Positions 1-51,947 of a stretch of 64,000 nucleotides of DNA are shown here, piece after piece. Source of the stretch: Chondrilla cf. caribensis (taxonomy: Eukaryota; Porifera; Demospongiae; Chondrillida; Chondrillidae). The stretch's first letter is position 1. Every line of letters starts with the position of its first letter. Position numbers and translations under genes: made by a program. The notes under the pieces were generated by a model that saw nothing but the letters and a program-made list of their open reading frames with translations, had not been told where the DNA came from and did not search any database. The DNA is taken from assembly GCA_964020155.1 (NCBI GenBank), contig OZ026567.1:2987350-3051349 (forward strand), given 5' to 3'.

Positions 1-1369
1 CTTTATGTCTCTGTATACGTGCTGCTCTTTTCTATGCATGCGATTTTAGTATATGGTACAAATTACACTCTCAGGTACCAGATTATCTTTCACAACAGTT
101 GAGGTTATGTATGCGTTAGAGGCTGTATTGGTTAGTCTTTTATCAAGACCTCATTCTCTACCATAGCAGGGAGAGAAATTCGAATCAACTTTACAAACAT
201 ACGTCACTGTACTTTCCGATTTGTATGCATTAGCTTGGCAGAATTCTCCATTACGGTAATATAATATTAAGGTATTGATGTTGACCGAATGTCCCTTTGT
301 ATATTCCTAAGCTGACTTTTAGTGTAGTTTCTCTTGCTACCTGCGTACCTATGTACCCGCCCTCTCTATCTCTCTCACAAACTCTGTGTGCATGTGCATG
401 TTTGTTGTTTTTGTTTGTTTGACATGCGTTTGCATGCTTGTTGTTGCCTATCTCCCTCCCTCTCTCGCTGTTGTGTGCTTGTATGTGCCGTGTTCACATG
501 CATCCGTGTTTATCTGTTCATGTCTCTAGGGCTGGTTCGTTTGTGTGGATGTATACCTACATGCATGCTTGTGTGGCTATACATAACACTCACTGTTATT
601 GCACTGTGGATGGGACGTACATCTGGCAAAAGCTGATATGCTGTCATCATAATTGCATAGTATTGCCTCGGTTTATTAATTTTCTTGTATTGTTGTGTTT
701 AAATCCATTTCTCCACTAACAAATTATACACTTACAGTGGGACCTGCTCAGGACAAACTCTTTTAACACAAAATTCTGAATGGGAAACTTCCGAGCCACA
801 AATTTCCAATTCACACCAAGATCTGTTATCTCCCAATCATATTATACTGGGTTGAAATTTTGTTCGTATGAAGTAAACAGCAGGTCTCTTGTATTTATGT
901 GAAGTGGGTTCTCCTGTGTGCAAACCTGTCTCTAGACGCAGCGTCTACAGTGTCGCTACATCAGTCGACAAGATTTGATGACCTTTTCTGCTTCATTCTC
1001 TGTGTGTATGAGAGCCTATGGTTTGTGGACAGTTGTTTATGAGTAAACTCTGCCTGTTTTGTGATATTTAATGTTTCTGTAGACAGGTTCTTGTAAGTAT
1101 TCCTACTGTCAAGTCATTCTTTGTCATATTCCCATCCAGACAAGTGCCCCTTGTAGACAGGTTTTGTCTGTTTTCATTCATCGCTGAACCACTCTGTCAT
1201 ATTCCCATCCTGATACAAGTGGCCCTTGTAGACAGGGTGTGTATGTTCGCTTACTACCAAATCATTTTTTGTCATATTCCCATTCTGATACGAGTGGCCC
1301 TTGTAGACAGGTTTATACGACATGTCTTCATATCACTGAGCAGCGTATCTTGATTCTCTCTCTACCCAG
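1..1369. other. Upstream/intronic DNA of the TIA-1-like gene, no coding exon recognised
   Basis: This stretch lies 5' of the first recognised exon. The exon at 1370 begins with the third base of a split codon, so at least one upstream coding exon must exist. I could not find a credible ATG-containing exon with a matching donor here, so it probably lies left of the window. The only structure seen is a tandem repeat at about 1078-1325. Confidence 0.5.
1078..1325. repeat. Tandem repeat, unit about 75 bp, 3+ copies
   Basis: The phrase TTGTAGACAGG recurs at about 75 bp spacing (near 1080, 1153, 1228 and 1303), with GTCATATTCCCAT in each unit. The array ends about 45 bp before the acceptor of the first RRM1 exon. 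Confidence 0.8.
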
Positions 1370-20775
<19,406 letters not shown>

Positions 20776-21160
20776 GAATGTGATTGAAGAATTGTGTATG
20801 TGTAAATAAGAATCAAAATTCATCATTCAATCAAGTCACTTAATAACTGCACAAATTTGCAATTGGAATCACAAATTTTCAGAAATCTGTAAAAATGTCT
20901 ACTCGCCAGACATGGTCTGACATTAAGATGCACACATAGATATATAATTATTTCTTGCAGGTACGTATATACGAGAGTGTTGTAAGTTATATGCTGTACA
21001 TTAATATATTAACTATATATTGGCTGTGTTTGATTTCATTGTGGTGTACATTGTATTAATGTTGTTACATGCTAAATAATAATGATTATTTGATGTGCAA
21101 AGTTACTTCAACTTTTACGAAGTATACGTGGCTCGTTATTTGCAATTAAAGTAGTCGTTT
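20776..21160 (+). promoter_or_regulatory. TIA1-like 3' UTR with candidate poly(A) signal
   Basis: AT-rich sequence follows the stop codon. ATTAAA at 21145-21150 is the first good polyadenylation hexamer variant I see; cleavage about 20 bp later is inferred. Confidence 0.45.
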
Positions 21161-21829
21161 AAGACAGTTGAATGACTACATGCACTGCATACATATCTCT
21201 GAGCCAATACCTCTATAGACAATCTGGCACTCTGTACACCATATTATATTATATAGGTACATGTAATACGATTGAAGTCTGTATTATATTATATATAATA
21301 TATATACACAGACACCATAATATTATGTACAACTATAGCATAATATATATTACAATATGTATGCATGTATTATAATAATTCGGTGTATATAATGTGCAAT
21401 GTATAATTTAATATGTATATTATTATTATCAATGTACATGCACATACATACAGCCACGCTGGTGTACCCAAACCTCATTTGATCACACAAGACTAGTTCC
21501 TTCATGATTTTTGCCTTTACTGAGTTGTGGGCAAGGTATATATATGACACTATTTTATCCAATGCTTGGTTTTTCTGACACGATTTTCACAAAGAGCAAA
21601 AGTACATGGTTGAATACACCATGCAGGTCATATATACTGTATAGTAGATAGGCACTAGTTATACCTTATAATAGGGAGGGTGCTAAATTTCGTGTGTGAA
21701 GTTACAGTCATGTACATTGGACTACAATATGCTAGTCACATTATGGTTTACCATTATGACTGGCTAAGAATTGATGAAATATATACCGTGCGACACTCAT
21801 TATATGCCCAGTATTGTAACTATAATACA

Positions 21830-22036
21830 TCGTATAGCGGGAAATTTTCGTGGGATAAAATTTTCGCGGATTTTGCAGCTGGCCTAACATCCGCAAAAAT
21901 TTTATCTGCGAATTAGGCGTTCTCGCTGTTCTGTCGCGTGACTCTGGCCAGCATCCGCGAAAATTTTATCCGTGATTTTTCATTTTTGGAGCCATATCCG
22001 TGAAATTTTGTCCCGCGAAAATTTCCCGCTATACGG
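21830..22036. mobile_element. MITE, about 207 bp, CGTATAGCGGGAAATTTTCG termini
   Basis: The left end (CGTATAGCGGGAAATTTTCG) and the complement of the right end (CGAAAATTTCCCGCTATACGG) match for about 40 bp with a few mismatches. TA follows the right end. Two further inverted copies of ATCCGCRAAAATTTTATC lie inside, so the whole element can fold. It shares the CCGTATA tip with the element at 7062 but not the rest. Confidence 0.85.
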
Positions 22037-22412
22037 TATATACATGCAGGGACAGTTGTGGGAATGTAGAGATTGAGGTTTTAAAACTAATTATGGTAAC
22101 CATCCTCACAATACAGTCCATATATTCAATTAATATTGTATTAATGTCAGTGCATATACATAACATAATACCCTACTGACATTTGAATGAATTTCGATTC
22201 GATGAGTATACAAACATTCATGTGCCCACTACACTTGCTATCACAGAGGATTGCAATCCTGTACCCTACTAGTAGTGTTCTGACAGTGTGTTGGAGATAG
22301 GGGAAATGACAGTCCAATGGCACGTTGCAAGCTACACAAGCATAACTCTATTTCGTGGGATAAGGTAGCTTTCTTTGTGGTTGAGCATACACCTGGTTGT
22401 ACTTTGAAGATA

Positions 22413-22535
22413 CAGTGAAACCTCAATTGAAGAACATGTCGAATAAGGGACACCATAGAAAGTACCTCCCTACTAAGAACACTTTCTAAGCAACTAAAAA
22501 GTGGACTTTCCTATGATATTATAGTGCTGATACAT
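22413..22535. mobile_element. One-ended CAGTG element related to the copy at 61908
   Basis: It begins TA-CAGTGAAACCTCAATTGAAG and shares GGACACCATAGAAA-TACCTCC and CACTTTCTAAG with the reverse complement of 61908-62095. No right end was found. Confidence 0.6.
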
Positions 22536-22579
22536 TCATATAATATGTTTTCCTACGTGTGACAGCAACAGTAAATTTA

Positions 22580-22790
22580 TATAATAATAAAATTTTATAT
22601 TGCGCGAAAAGATGGCCGATTTCGTAACACTGAGAATTAGAAATTGGGCTAGAAGTCGAGCGCAAAGGCTTTGCCGAACGCATTACCTTCAGCGAATGTT
22701 TTTTTAAAAACTGAGAAAGATTCCAAAATGATTCGAGTGCGAGGGTCGCTAGCCCGCGGGTTTTCTTAACTAGAATTACTTGTTCACCTC
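22580..22790. repeat. Dispersed repeat, inverted copy at 58420-58620
   Basis: It shares long blocks with the reverse complement of 58420-58620. Examples are TATATTG-GCGAAAAGATGGCC, GCCGAACG and ATTCGAGTGCG followed by a G/C-rich block and GAATTACTTGTT. It is probably an unclassified transposable element. Confidence 0.75.
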
Positions 22791-23641
22791 TGACACTGAG
22801 TCAGTAAACAACCTCTCTTCAGTGGACAATAGTTAGTTTCATTATGGTTCTGCTGTATATATTTGATTGTGCTCGTGATGTGTGATACTGTGGTTACATT
22901 GAGTGCAAAGTTGAAACACCGGGCAACACTGTTAACTTTATATAACAGAAGGTCTTGGCAACATCTTGTACAAACAGGGTACCCCAGGGGGGGCATTGAA
23001 TATACACCAATGTGTCATCTATTGTTACCTTACAATCCCTGCTAGTTATTGTACTTATATCATGCGGTAGAGGTGAAAAGGTTTGTCAATAAATCTGAAA
23101 TTACCAGTTTTGTAAATGACGACATACATCTCCTTATGGTCCTGAAGGGTGCATCTGACAGTGTTGTGATGAAGCTAGCTTTTAATAAATCCTCAGAGTC
23201 TTTTAATACCACTCTTATCAAATTTAATAAAATTTTGTGAAATAATACAGCTAATACTGATGTGTGTGTGTTTTACAAATGATGTTTGAGGAACATTTAT
23301 GTAATTTGCTTGAACATACCACAACAAAGAGACAGCGCAATTGTGAAGCGATTTGTATGTCGTATACGAAGACAAATATTTAGATAAACGTCGACGAGTC
23401 ACGCGTGCCGATGGCTACACGTGTTAACGATATTCATGAGTTGTAGGTGGGGCAAGTTCGGCAACACGTGAATTTGGTTTTAACGGAACATTCCGGCTGT
23501 TGCCCCAATCTCGACAAAGTCAGTATTGAGCGAAGCTTTACGTTATTACAGGGAGACACCGCAGAATAAGCTGTCGAGGGTCCAAAGGATTACAATCAGC
23601 GGAGAAAAGAGTCTTCTTTGTATTCACAGCTAATCTCCACT

Positions 23642-37121
<13,480 letters not shown>

Positions 37122-37640
37122 CACCTGGAACCTATTTTTTTGAGACAGCCACCTAAAATTAGTGAGGCAGTGTACCTAAATTTGCTTCCATGTCTATTTT
37201 GTAACAATCCACGCTCACATGCAACTGTACAAAGGAGCCATTTTGTTGTTGTCACACACCCACACGTCTTCATACATCGTAATGCATACACTTCTGCTCA
37301 ACAAGCATCCGCGTATTATTACTACTTTCACATAAGCAGCACGTTCATAACTGTAGTTTTCATTATTGGAACCATGCCGGCTTTCATGTAGTTTTGTACA
37401 AGACAGTGTTATTATAATTTTTGTATGTCATTTTTGAGGCCTTGTTATTCCGATTCACGCATTTCTACAGATACGTTGCATTTTTGATGAAAAAAATTAA
37501 GGGGGGGGGGGGGTCACTGTGAATGTTTTGATGTATAATTATCAATATTGCTTCAACACTTAACACAACAATATTGGAAATCTTTATTCTAACAAAAAAT
37601 TGTTATCACAGAACAGAGAATAAAGGGGGGGGGGGGCTTT
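37122..37640 (+). promoter_or_regulatory. YAP-like 3' UTR with candidate poly(A) signal
   Basis: The first AATAAA after the stop is at 37619-37624, followed at once by a run of 12 G (a G-run also lies at 37501-37513). Use of this site is inferred. Confidence 0.5.
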
Positions 37641-37704
37641 GGGGGAGACCCTGCCATATGTGGTTGCATCATAAGTGAATCAGTTGCATTTATCTAATGT
37701 ACTG

Positions 37705-37845
37705 TATGTACACTTTGTACGTATGTAATTGTAATGTACATACACTTTGTACGTAATTGTAGTGTATGTACACTTTGTACATAATTGTAATATACGTACA
37801 CTTTGTACGAAATTGGAATGTATGTACAGTTTGTACGTAATTAGT
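37705..37845. repeat. About 30-bp tandem repeat (ACTTTGTACGTAATTGTAAT)
   Basis: About five diverged copies. Confidence 0.8.
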
Positions 37846-39414
37846 CTGTGGAACAAGGGGGTGGGGAAACTTGGCCCATCAAAATTTCAGGTTTGGGTAC
37901 CTTTTAAATGACTGATAGAGAAAGGCCGATTAATTACCAAAAGTATTAACTGTCAAATATATAATTCGTGTATATAAGTATATAATATTATACAATATTG
38001 GTATATAGTTCCTTTTTCTAAAGGACTTTTAGAAAGACTATTTTATTGTATTATGATAATTGTTCCATTGTGTGGATAAATTGGGGGTGATTTGTGTATT
38101 CACTGCATTAATTGGGCCATTTTTGTAACATACACAGCCATATTTTTATTACTATGAGAATAGAATATGTTGTTAATTGCCCATAACATGATGCACTGCA
38201 TGAGCATTGACAATAGAACAAACTCGAGAGCTTACATAACATTATAATGATAACTGATGATTTGTGATAATAGAATCACATTTAATTTTATGTTAATATG
38301 TCTTTACATATGTATGTTTTATGTATAATAATACAATTACATATAATTCAATATTGACATGATTTCATATCTGTACTTGTATTATACTGAAGAATCTACT
38401 GTCGTGAATGACACAAAACAGCAATATTTGATACTTTGTAAGTACCATTGATATCAGGCCTACTACGATGAATTTATCCTCTAATTATTGCTATATATAT
38501 ACATTTAATTATTTCAGCTCATGTATTTCTTCAAAAACCAGCAGTCCCTTTTTGCTTGTCATTAAAAGAATGGCATGTGACTTCTTTCAGACTGCGTATT
38601 CTTGGCTAGTGTACGTATGTGTAGCATACGCTGGTATTATATATGTGGTTGTGTAATCAAAGCTGGCACTTATGTATAATAACTTTTGCATGATGTATAT
38701 AATGCTTCTGGTCTCTACACAATTTCAATGACAATGACTACTGTGTAGCCTCTATCAAAGGACACTCCAATCAAAGGACACATGAGAAATTACTCTGTCC
38801 TTTTTTAATTATCGAAGTGGTTCAATTAATGTATCATTATTCCCCAATCGGAAACTTTCATAACATTTATTACTAATATATAATTACTTCCAATTAAAAT
38901 CAATACTGTATAGTATTATATATTCAGCCCCCACAGAATGACATGTCTGTGAATGTGTAAGTGCTCATGAAGTAAATCTCTTTTACAACCATCACATCAG
39001 CTATATTTGAAATACGCATTAACTGGGTAATTTTACTAATATACTTTTACTTGTCATGCATTTAGATGTTGAATGTGGTCAGTTGGTAAGTAGTTACTCA
39101 GAAAACGTAATACTCAGCTTGTGGAGTGTGTGTATACATCTTGTTCATAGGGGTTGGTTATGTGGTGGAGTAATCAAAGAATTCGACCATTTGTTGAATA
39201 TGGATTTTCCCATATGTAGTACTCCGGAGCCCATTTGAATTAAAAACAGGCAGGTTTAGTTGTACCATGGTGCATTGCTGAGTGTGCTGCAGGTTGCCTA
39301 AACTGACGGTATATGGTGTGTCCATATGTTCCTATTCCTATATTCCTATTAGTATATACGTACGTGCAGTACATGTTGCAGTATAAGACATTACATGTAT
39401 GATTATTATACTAG

Positions 39415-39650
39415 GTCCATGTTGCTTACATATGTATGGTGTATGTTGGCAAACATGGTACATGTTGCCATGCAAATATACATGTTACATACTACGTAGG
39501 AACATGTTGCTTACATATGTATGGTGTATGTTGGCAAATATGGTACATGTTGCCATGCAAATATACATGTTACATGCTATGTAGGAACATGTTGCTTACA
39601 CATGGTGTATGTTGCCAAGTGTGGCACATGTTGCCATGTGAGTATGTAGT
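39415..39650. repeat. About 85-bp tandem repeat, nearly 3 copies
   Basis: Each unit contains CATGTTGCTTACATATGTAT and TACATGTTGCCATGCAAATA. The third copy is shortened. Confidence 0.85.
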
Positions 39651-39846
39651 GCATGTTGGATACTAGTTCTGTACTTCATGCTATAAACCATGTACCTGTA
39701 TTCGCATAAGGTACATACATATGTTGCCCCTATATGTGTGTAGTGCCTGATACATATGAAGTCCCCGTTGCTTATGTACTGTACGGTTCATTTTGCCGTG
39801 CAAGTACATGTGGTTCATGCTGTTGATTATAGTGAATTGTGAATAC

Positions 39847-40224
39847 TAGTGCTCGGAGGATTAATCCCATAATTGATTAATCAATTGGTTTCATTTCAAA
39901 TTGGATTATTGTTAATAGTGTGGCAAATCGATTAATCACAGGAAGTGAATAAGTGAGTAGTACAGGAAACCCCCCCCCCCAACTTATTACCCAGAACCTT
40001 CACTCCATGGGTTCAATTTTGATACTTCAAGAGTACCTGAAATGTGACAAGCACTCTAAAGACTCCACATCATGTCTATTGGATGACTACTCGGTCTAAT
40101 AAAGTGGGAGTGGTTTTGGTTATGCCCACTTACGTAATGACTTGTGGTGATTGATTAACTAGTCTACTATCAGCTACCATGCATCAATAATTGACTAGGA
40201 AATTACAGCTGATTTCCAGCCCTA
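39847..40224. mobile_element. hAT-like non-autonomous element, copy 2
   Basis: The tips TAGTGCTCGG and (inverted) CCAGCCCTA match the hAT pattern. The flanking 8-mers GTGAATAC and TTGAATAA agree at 6 of 8 positions, as in an eroded 8-bp target duplication. The interior matches copy 1 at 28380. Confidence 0.75.
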
Positions 40225-40558
40225 TTGAATAACAGTACTGTTCTCAGTGAGTTTCAGATCAGATTTTTGGACACGACTATTACTATGGAGTATAAGTTAG
40301 AAGATTTTAGACTGTTATTTTAAACACACCTGAATTGTTTACTCATTTTCTCAATTATTGGACTGTGTGAGTCGCAGAGGAAAGCACAGTGAACATCAAC
40401 ACTGCATGTGAATAACCTACCATGAATGAACTGATTTACATAATTCACTACACATACATACGTAGATCAATTTAATAGTATATTCCCTAAATTTTTGACT
40501 TACTATTCCAGACTTAGTGTAATGTTATAATTACTATAGTAAACTCTCAATCACAGTA

Positions 40559-40719
40559 CAGTGAATTCTCGTTAATCTGCCAAACCTTTTAATCCACCAC
40601 AATTTCCCAGTACCAATATAATGTACAAGTACCAATGAATATCCAATTAATCTGCCAAACTCGCTAATCCACCATATTTTTCGAAAATGAATTGCAGCGG
40701 ATTAATGAGTATTAACGTG
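40559..40719. mobile_element. MITE, family A copy 3
   Basis: The left end is TA-CAGTGAATTCTCGTTAA. The right end GGATTAATGAGTATTAACGT is mutated. The interior matches the copies at 5007 and 28773. Confidence 0.8.
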
Positions 40720-40799
40720 ATAATTGTGATAATTATGTCTATTATTGCGATGTAGGTTTAATCATCATCGCAATCCTAATAGATTCAGTCATGATTATG

Positions 40800-40973
40800 T
40801 TTAGCTTGTTGTTAGGAAAATCCTTTCAGATTCACGAGCGTTTAAAAATGCAGTCTGGTGAAGAGAGTTCTTCATCTGAATCTGAATCTTCATCAGATGA
40901 AGAACCAGCTTCACCAGACTGTGTTTTTAAACGCTCATGAATCCGAAAGGATTTTTCCAACAACAGTTGTAAA
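40800..40973. repeat. Fold-back: near-perfect inverted repeat of about 174 bp
   Basis: GTTTAGCTTGTTGTTAGGAA at the left pairs with TTCCAACAACAGTTGTAAAC at the right, and pairing continues inward through GCGTTTAAAAATGCAGTCTG to a short loop near 40887. It could be a MITE with extreme terminal repeats or a recent inverted duplication. Both strands are open across the middle and rich in Ser/Asp/Glu codons, but no gene is supported. Confidence 0.85.
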
Positions 40974-41259
40974 CTTCGCAGTCCAAAATCCCTATTTGAT
41001 TATGTATAGCATGTTATCACCATATTATGATGAAGATGCTCCACTCCCAATGCATAGAGCTCACATTTTGTACTTGTGTGGATAAGCATGTCTATACTAG
41101 CCAGTTCACAACTGCGGCTGGTAGATGTATCATAGTTGACATGAGCCAGCTGGTACATGCAACATGAATAAATGCTCACAATGTTACAACACAATGAACA
41201 GCACGTGCATGAAACTGAGGTAGAAGCTCTTAATGAGTCAGTGTCTATTGTAGAATGTA

Positions 41260-41613
41260 CTAACTCCCTGGAGTGGGTGGAGGGATACCAAGTCCACCGA
41301 AAGAAGAACGAGGAGCTCCAACTGCACCCTCACCGAAAAGAAGTTGCTTCGATTGTTGCTTATGAGCTTCTTCCAACTCCACTCGCTGAAACTCTATCAA
41401 AGGTGGCAGAAAAAGGATAGCCATAGACGTAGCCAAAATCCACGTTCCACCACGTAGGTAGGAGTAAGAGTTTTTCGAAAGGCGACTTGCTATTTTCCAA
41501 TATCTATCTGGTAACATTTCTGTTAATCCCCACAAGCGTTCCAAAACAGTTTCTTCTACGAATTCTTCTTCTTGTTCATCGTCCGAATTTTCAGGTGTTC
41601 CGATCTCCGCCAT
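41260..41613 (-). CDS. TOMM22: TOM22, central receptor of the mitochondrial outer-membrane translocase
   Basis: A complete 117-residue frame in one exon. The ATG at 41613-41611 is in the context TAAAATGGCGGAG. The N-terminal cytosolic part is acidic (residues 8-21, rich in D and E), as expected for presequence binding. LERLWGLTEMLPDR (24-37) is the family's most recognisable block. A hydrophobic segment follows (about 55-73, GGTWILATSMAILFLPPLI), with the proline characteristic of the TOM22 membrane span at P70-P71. The C-terminal tail, facing the intermembrane space, is Gln/Glu-rich and then Gly/Pro-rich. Human TOMM22 has 142 residues, so this one is shorter at the N-terminus. It lies head-to-head with the PAK gene across 515 bp. 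The lack of introns, next to genes with 13-14 exons, could mean an old retrocopy or intron loss; the frame is intact. Confidence 0.92.
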   Translation of the reverse strand: MAEIGTPENSDDEQEEEFVEETVLERLWGLTEMLPDRYWKIASRLSKNSYSYLRGGTWILATSMAILFLPPLIEFQRVELEEAHKQQSKQLLFGEGAVGAPRSSFGGLGIPPPTPGS

Positions 41614-42128
41614 TTTAATGTCACGTGTCAATAGCGTCATACTCATAATGGTCATATTATGTATAAATAGACCATGCGGCAAGATGGCCAAATATGGCGC
41701 GGCGACAACGGTTGTGATACGGACAGGTATCCGGAGTCTGCAGCAAAAGTGTTAATCAATATGGCCACCGGTGTAACGCACAGTTGAAGGTGATTTTCTT
41801 TTGTGTGAAAGAAATTGTCTGGAATTTCCGCAGATCGAGGTAAGCTCTGATGCAAGGCATCGGATAATATATCGATAGATTGTTCGATAAGCTTTTCTTC
41901 TCCGCGCTGTGATTCTTTAGAAAAACCGTATCTCAATGTGTTGTTATAGCACCTTCTCAACGAGTGCGGTTCATTGTAGATGTACTACTTAACAATATTA
42001 CACATATTCAAGTATTACCGCAGAAACACTCGTGTTTGTTTTCGTTTTTACAGGAGAACCCCCATTGCTATCTATTGTCTGTATATTTTGTACTCTGATA
42101 ACAAAATCACTTTATACCATCGTTATAA
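41614..42128. promoter_or_regulatory. Shared (bidirectional) promoter region of TOM22 and PAK
   Basis: The start codons of the two genes are 515 bp apart on opposite strands. YY1-like words occur: AAGATGGCC (41691), ATATGGCGC (41713) and AAAATGGCGG at the TOM22 start. TATAAATAG occurs at about 41661 on the plus strand. Transcription start sites cannot be placed from sequence. Confidence 0.6.
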
Positions 42129-49267
<7,139 letters not shown>

Positions 49268-49692
49268 AAATCCTAGAGTGACAGTCCCTGTGACACAATT
49301 CTACTAATTATTATATTATTGTGGACCTTGCTTATAGGTATCTGTTGCATACTGTAAGAACAATATTGCACTTTCTATTTCTTCAGAGTAAATATCTTTT
49401 GATCATTTTTGCTAGAGTTTGTGGATAAATGTACGTATACTATTGTTAGGCACTTATACATTTTTGTTTGTACTTAAATATCGTGTTACTGTACACATTG
49501 TGAAATATTACCAACTTGGAAATTGACTGTGCACGTATTAATTTGTGTGATTCACGGATAATTGTTATAATCTATACTATAAATACATGCATGCATATAT
49601 GTGCTGCATGGAACATAATATAGCATGTGCATGCATATGGTAATGTATGTACTTTGCGCCTTAATGTCTTCATCTACACATCTGTGCATGTT

Positions 49693-50154
49693 CAGTGAAG
49701 TCATGTTAATCCACCACTCCATCCTCCAAACCTTTCAATCCACCACAATTTCCCAGTATCAATATATTATGCAAGTACAATGAACATCCAGTTTATAATT
49801 ATATATGTATATACACTGGAACCTAACCTCTCTATAAAGGACACTTTGGGACCTTAATTTTATAGTCCTTTTTACAGAGGTTTCCTCAATTCAGAGGTCA
49901 TTGGATACACTACAGTACTACACTGGGAGACAGAATGGTGTCCTTATTATAGAGGTTTCCACATTACAAAGGTTTGCAATAGAGAGGTCCCACTACTCAT
50001 TTAGACTGGAGATACCACTAGCCCAGAGGGCTACTATTGAGGCTCCCAGTGATCCAAGTAAGAAAGTGCATGTAATATTGATCTACCAAACGTAATTGTT
50101 AATCCACCAAGTTCTCCAGGAAACAAATTGTGGCAGATTGATGAAATTTCACTG
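49693..50154. mobile_element. MITE, family A copy 4, interrupted by a family B insertion
   Basis: The left part, from CAGTGAAGTCATGTTAATCC through CAATGAACATCCAGTT, matches the left half of the copies at 5007 and 40559. The right part, from GTTAATCCACCAAG through ATGAAATTTCACTG-TA, matches their right half. The two are separated by a family B element and about 90 bp of other sequence. Confidence 0.8.
49814..49994. mobile_element. MITE, family B copy 2, nested
   Basis: The left end is TA-CACTGGAACCTAACCTCTC and the right end AATAGAGAGGTCCCACT. The reverse complement matches 25000-25157 for most of its length, including CCATTCTGTSTCCCAGTGTA. Confidence 0.85.
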
Positions 50155-50611
50155 TAGTGTGCACATGTACACATGTTATGTGTGTGCATAAAGAATAATT
50201 GGGGGGAGTGAGGATTTTTTGTCAAGTCTACCAGGTCTAATATTGTATTTGATAGTATGTCCATGATCTTTTGTATTCCATTACATCATAAATCTATATA
50301 GCTATTGTTTTACTACTGTAAAATAGTCATGTGCATACAGATACTTGCCCATATGTCCATACCCTCTATTTGTGTGTCATACACTCGATCTATACTACAC
50401 ATATGTGGCAACATATGCAAATCACACGTAACGATGAACAATATTATAATAACTAAAGAATAATATTAATCGGAAGGAGAGGTGGATAGTAGCATGGGAG
50501 GAGGCAGTATGTAAAAGCAGAGAGAGCCCTCCTTTATGGCTTTAGTGAAAACCCTGTGTATGTGTACGTTTTCTGTTGTGCGTATCTTGTGTTTGGTTGT
50601 GTAGTTTGTAT

Positions 50612-51094
<483 letters not shown>

Positions 51095-51096
<2 letters not shown>

Positions 51097-51495
51097 GTTG
51101 GAGTAACCCTGTGGGACAAGAGAAGGAATGAGGACATTCTGAAGGAGACAGGAGAGATACCAGTGGAAGAGCAGTTGAGGCAAAGGAGACTTCAGTGGTT
51201 CGGCCACCTACAGAGGATGCCTGACCACTGACCGCAGAAGCAAGTGATGAAATGTAGACCACAAGGCAAGAAGAGGAAACCAGGAGGAACATCTCTGCGG
51301 TGGATGGATGTCATCAACAGGGACCTCTCCAGAATCACCAACTGGCAGGAAGCAGTAAAGGATAGAGAACAGTGGCGAATGGCCACTCACCAGTATCATC
51401 TGTCTAATGCCTCAGCATTGTCTATGCAGTGACACTGATCACTGAGACCCAACCAAACGTTCAGTAGTGGGCAAGGTGTATAGAAGAAGAAGAAG
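51095..51495 (+). pseudogene. 5'-truncated non-LTR retrotransposon 3' end (reverse-transcriptase C-terminus)
   Basis: The frame after the TG tract reads WDKRRNEDIL, then QRRLQWFGHLQRM, then (past an in-frame TGA at 51229-51231) GTSLRWMDVINRDL and DREQWR. This RNE-L / RLRWFGH-RM / LRWMDD pattern is common at the C-terminus of LINE reverse transcriptases. It ends with a (GAAG/GAA)n tail at 51482-51495. It is dead: one stop, no 5' part. Confidence 0.85.
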
Positions 51496-51496
51496 T

Positions 51497-51590
51497 GCGT
51501 GTGTGTGTGTGTACGCACGTGTGTGTGTGCGTGTGTGTGTGTGTGTGTGTATGTGTGTGTGTGTGTGTTTGTAGGTATGTACATGTGTGT
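51497..51590. repeat. Interrupted (TG)n after the LINE tail
   Basis: TG repeat with ACGCACG and ATG interruptions. Confidence 0.9.
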
Positions 51591-51924
51591 GTTAATGTGA
51601 GTTAACAGCAGATTCATAAGACTGTAAATATATTATATTATCAATAGTTGCAATTAAAAGGAATCACATTCAGTTGACATATCCAGAGAAAACTGTTTTC
51701 GATGTTATGAAATATGTAGCGTATAGGTGTTGGCATACCCTTGACTACAATAGAACACCTCCACAGTCCGAACGGGTGGTTCATTTTAAAATAGATCGAA
51801 GTCACGCATCTACGTACGTGGAATTGTGTACACCGCCCGACCATTCACAATTTTGACCTCACCCGTGCCTATGGTTTCACAGCATTCGCTGATTTAGGAC
51901 TTTCGGTAACGCCTACGCAAAATA

Positions 51925-51947
51925 TGACGTCACGCTGGGTATAAAAG
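51925..51947 (+). promoter_or_regulatory. INTS6 core promoter: CRE and TATA box
   Basis: TGACGTCA (51925-51932) is a perfect cAMP-response element. TATAAAAG (51940-51947) follows 7 bp later in a GC-rich context. Initiation about 30 bp downstream would give a 5' leader of about 100 nt before the ATG at 52072. Confidence 0.75.

Larger units (their letters stand above)
21161..23641. other. Intergenic region between the TIA1-like and YAP-like genes
   Basis: I see no gene here. It contains an AT-rich stretch (21230-21440), an inverted-repeat element at 21830-22036, a one-ended CAGTG element at 22413, and a dispersed repeat at about 22580-22790. The last 250 bp are more GC-balanced, consistent with a promoter and 5' UTR for the YAP-like gene, but I see no TATA box. 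Confidence 0.6.
37641..41259. other. Intergenic region between the YAP-like and TOM22 genes
   Basis: I find no gene. Contents are a roughly 30-bp GTACGTAATTGTAATG repeat (37705-37845), an 85-bp repeat (39415-39650), a hAT-like copy, MITE A copy 3, and a large fold-back. AT-rich sequence fills the rest. The TOM22 3' UTR must lie at the right-hand end. Confidence 0.6.

Noticed and set aside
737..860. CAGTGGGACCTGCTCAGG resembling a MITE left end
   Set aside because: No inverted right end was found within several hundred bp; too weak to call.
41652..41960. Minus-strand 102-residue frame upstream of TOM22
   Set aside because: It lies in the bidirectional promoter, has no recognisable motif, and overlaps no splice-compatible signal linking it to TOM22.
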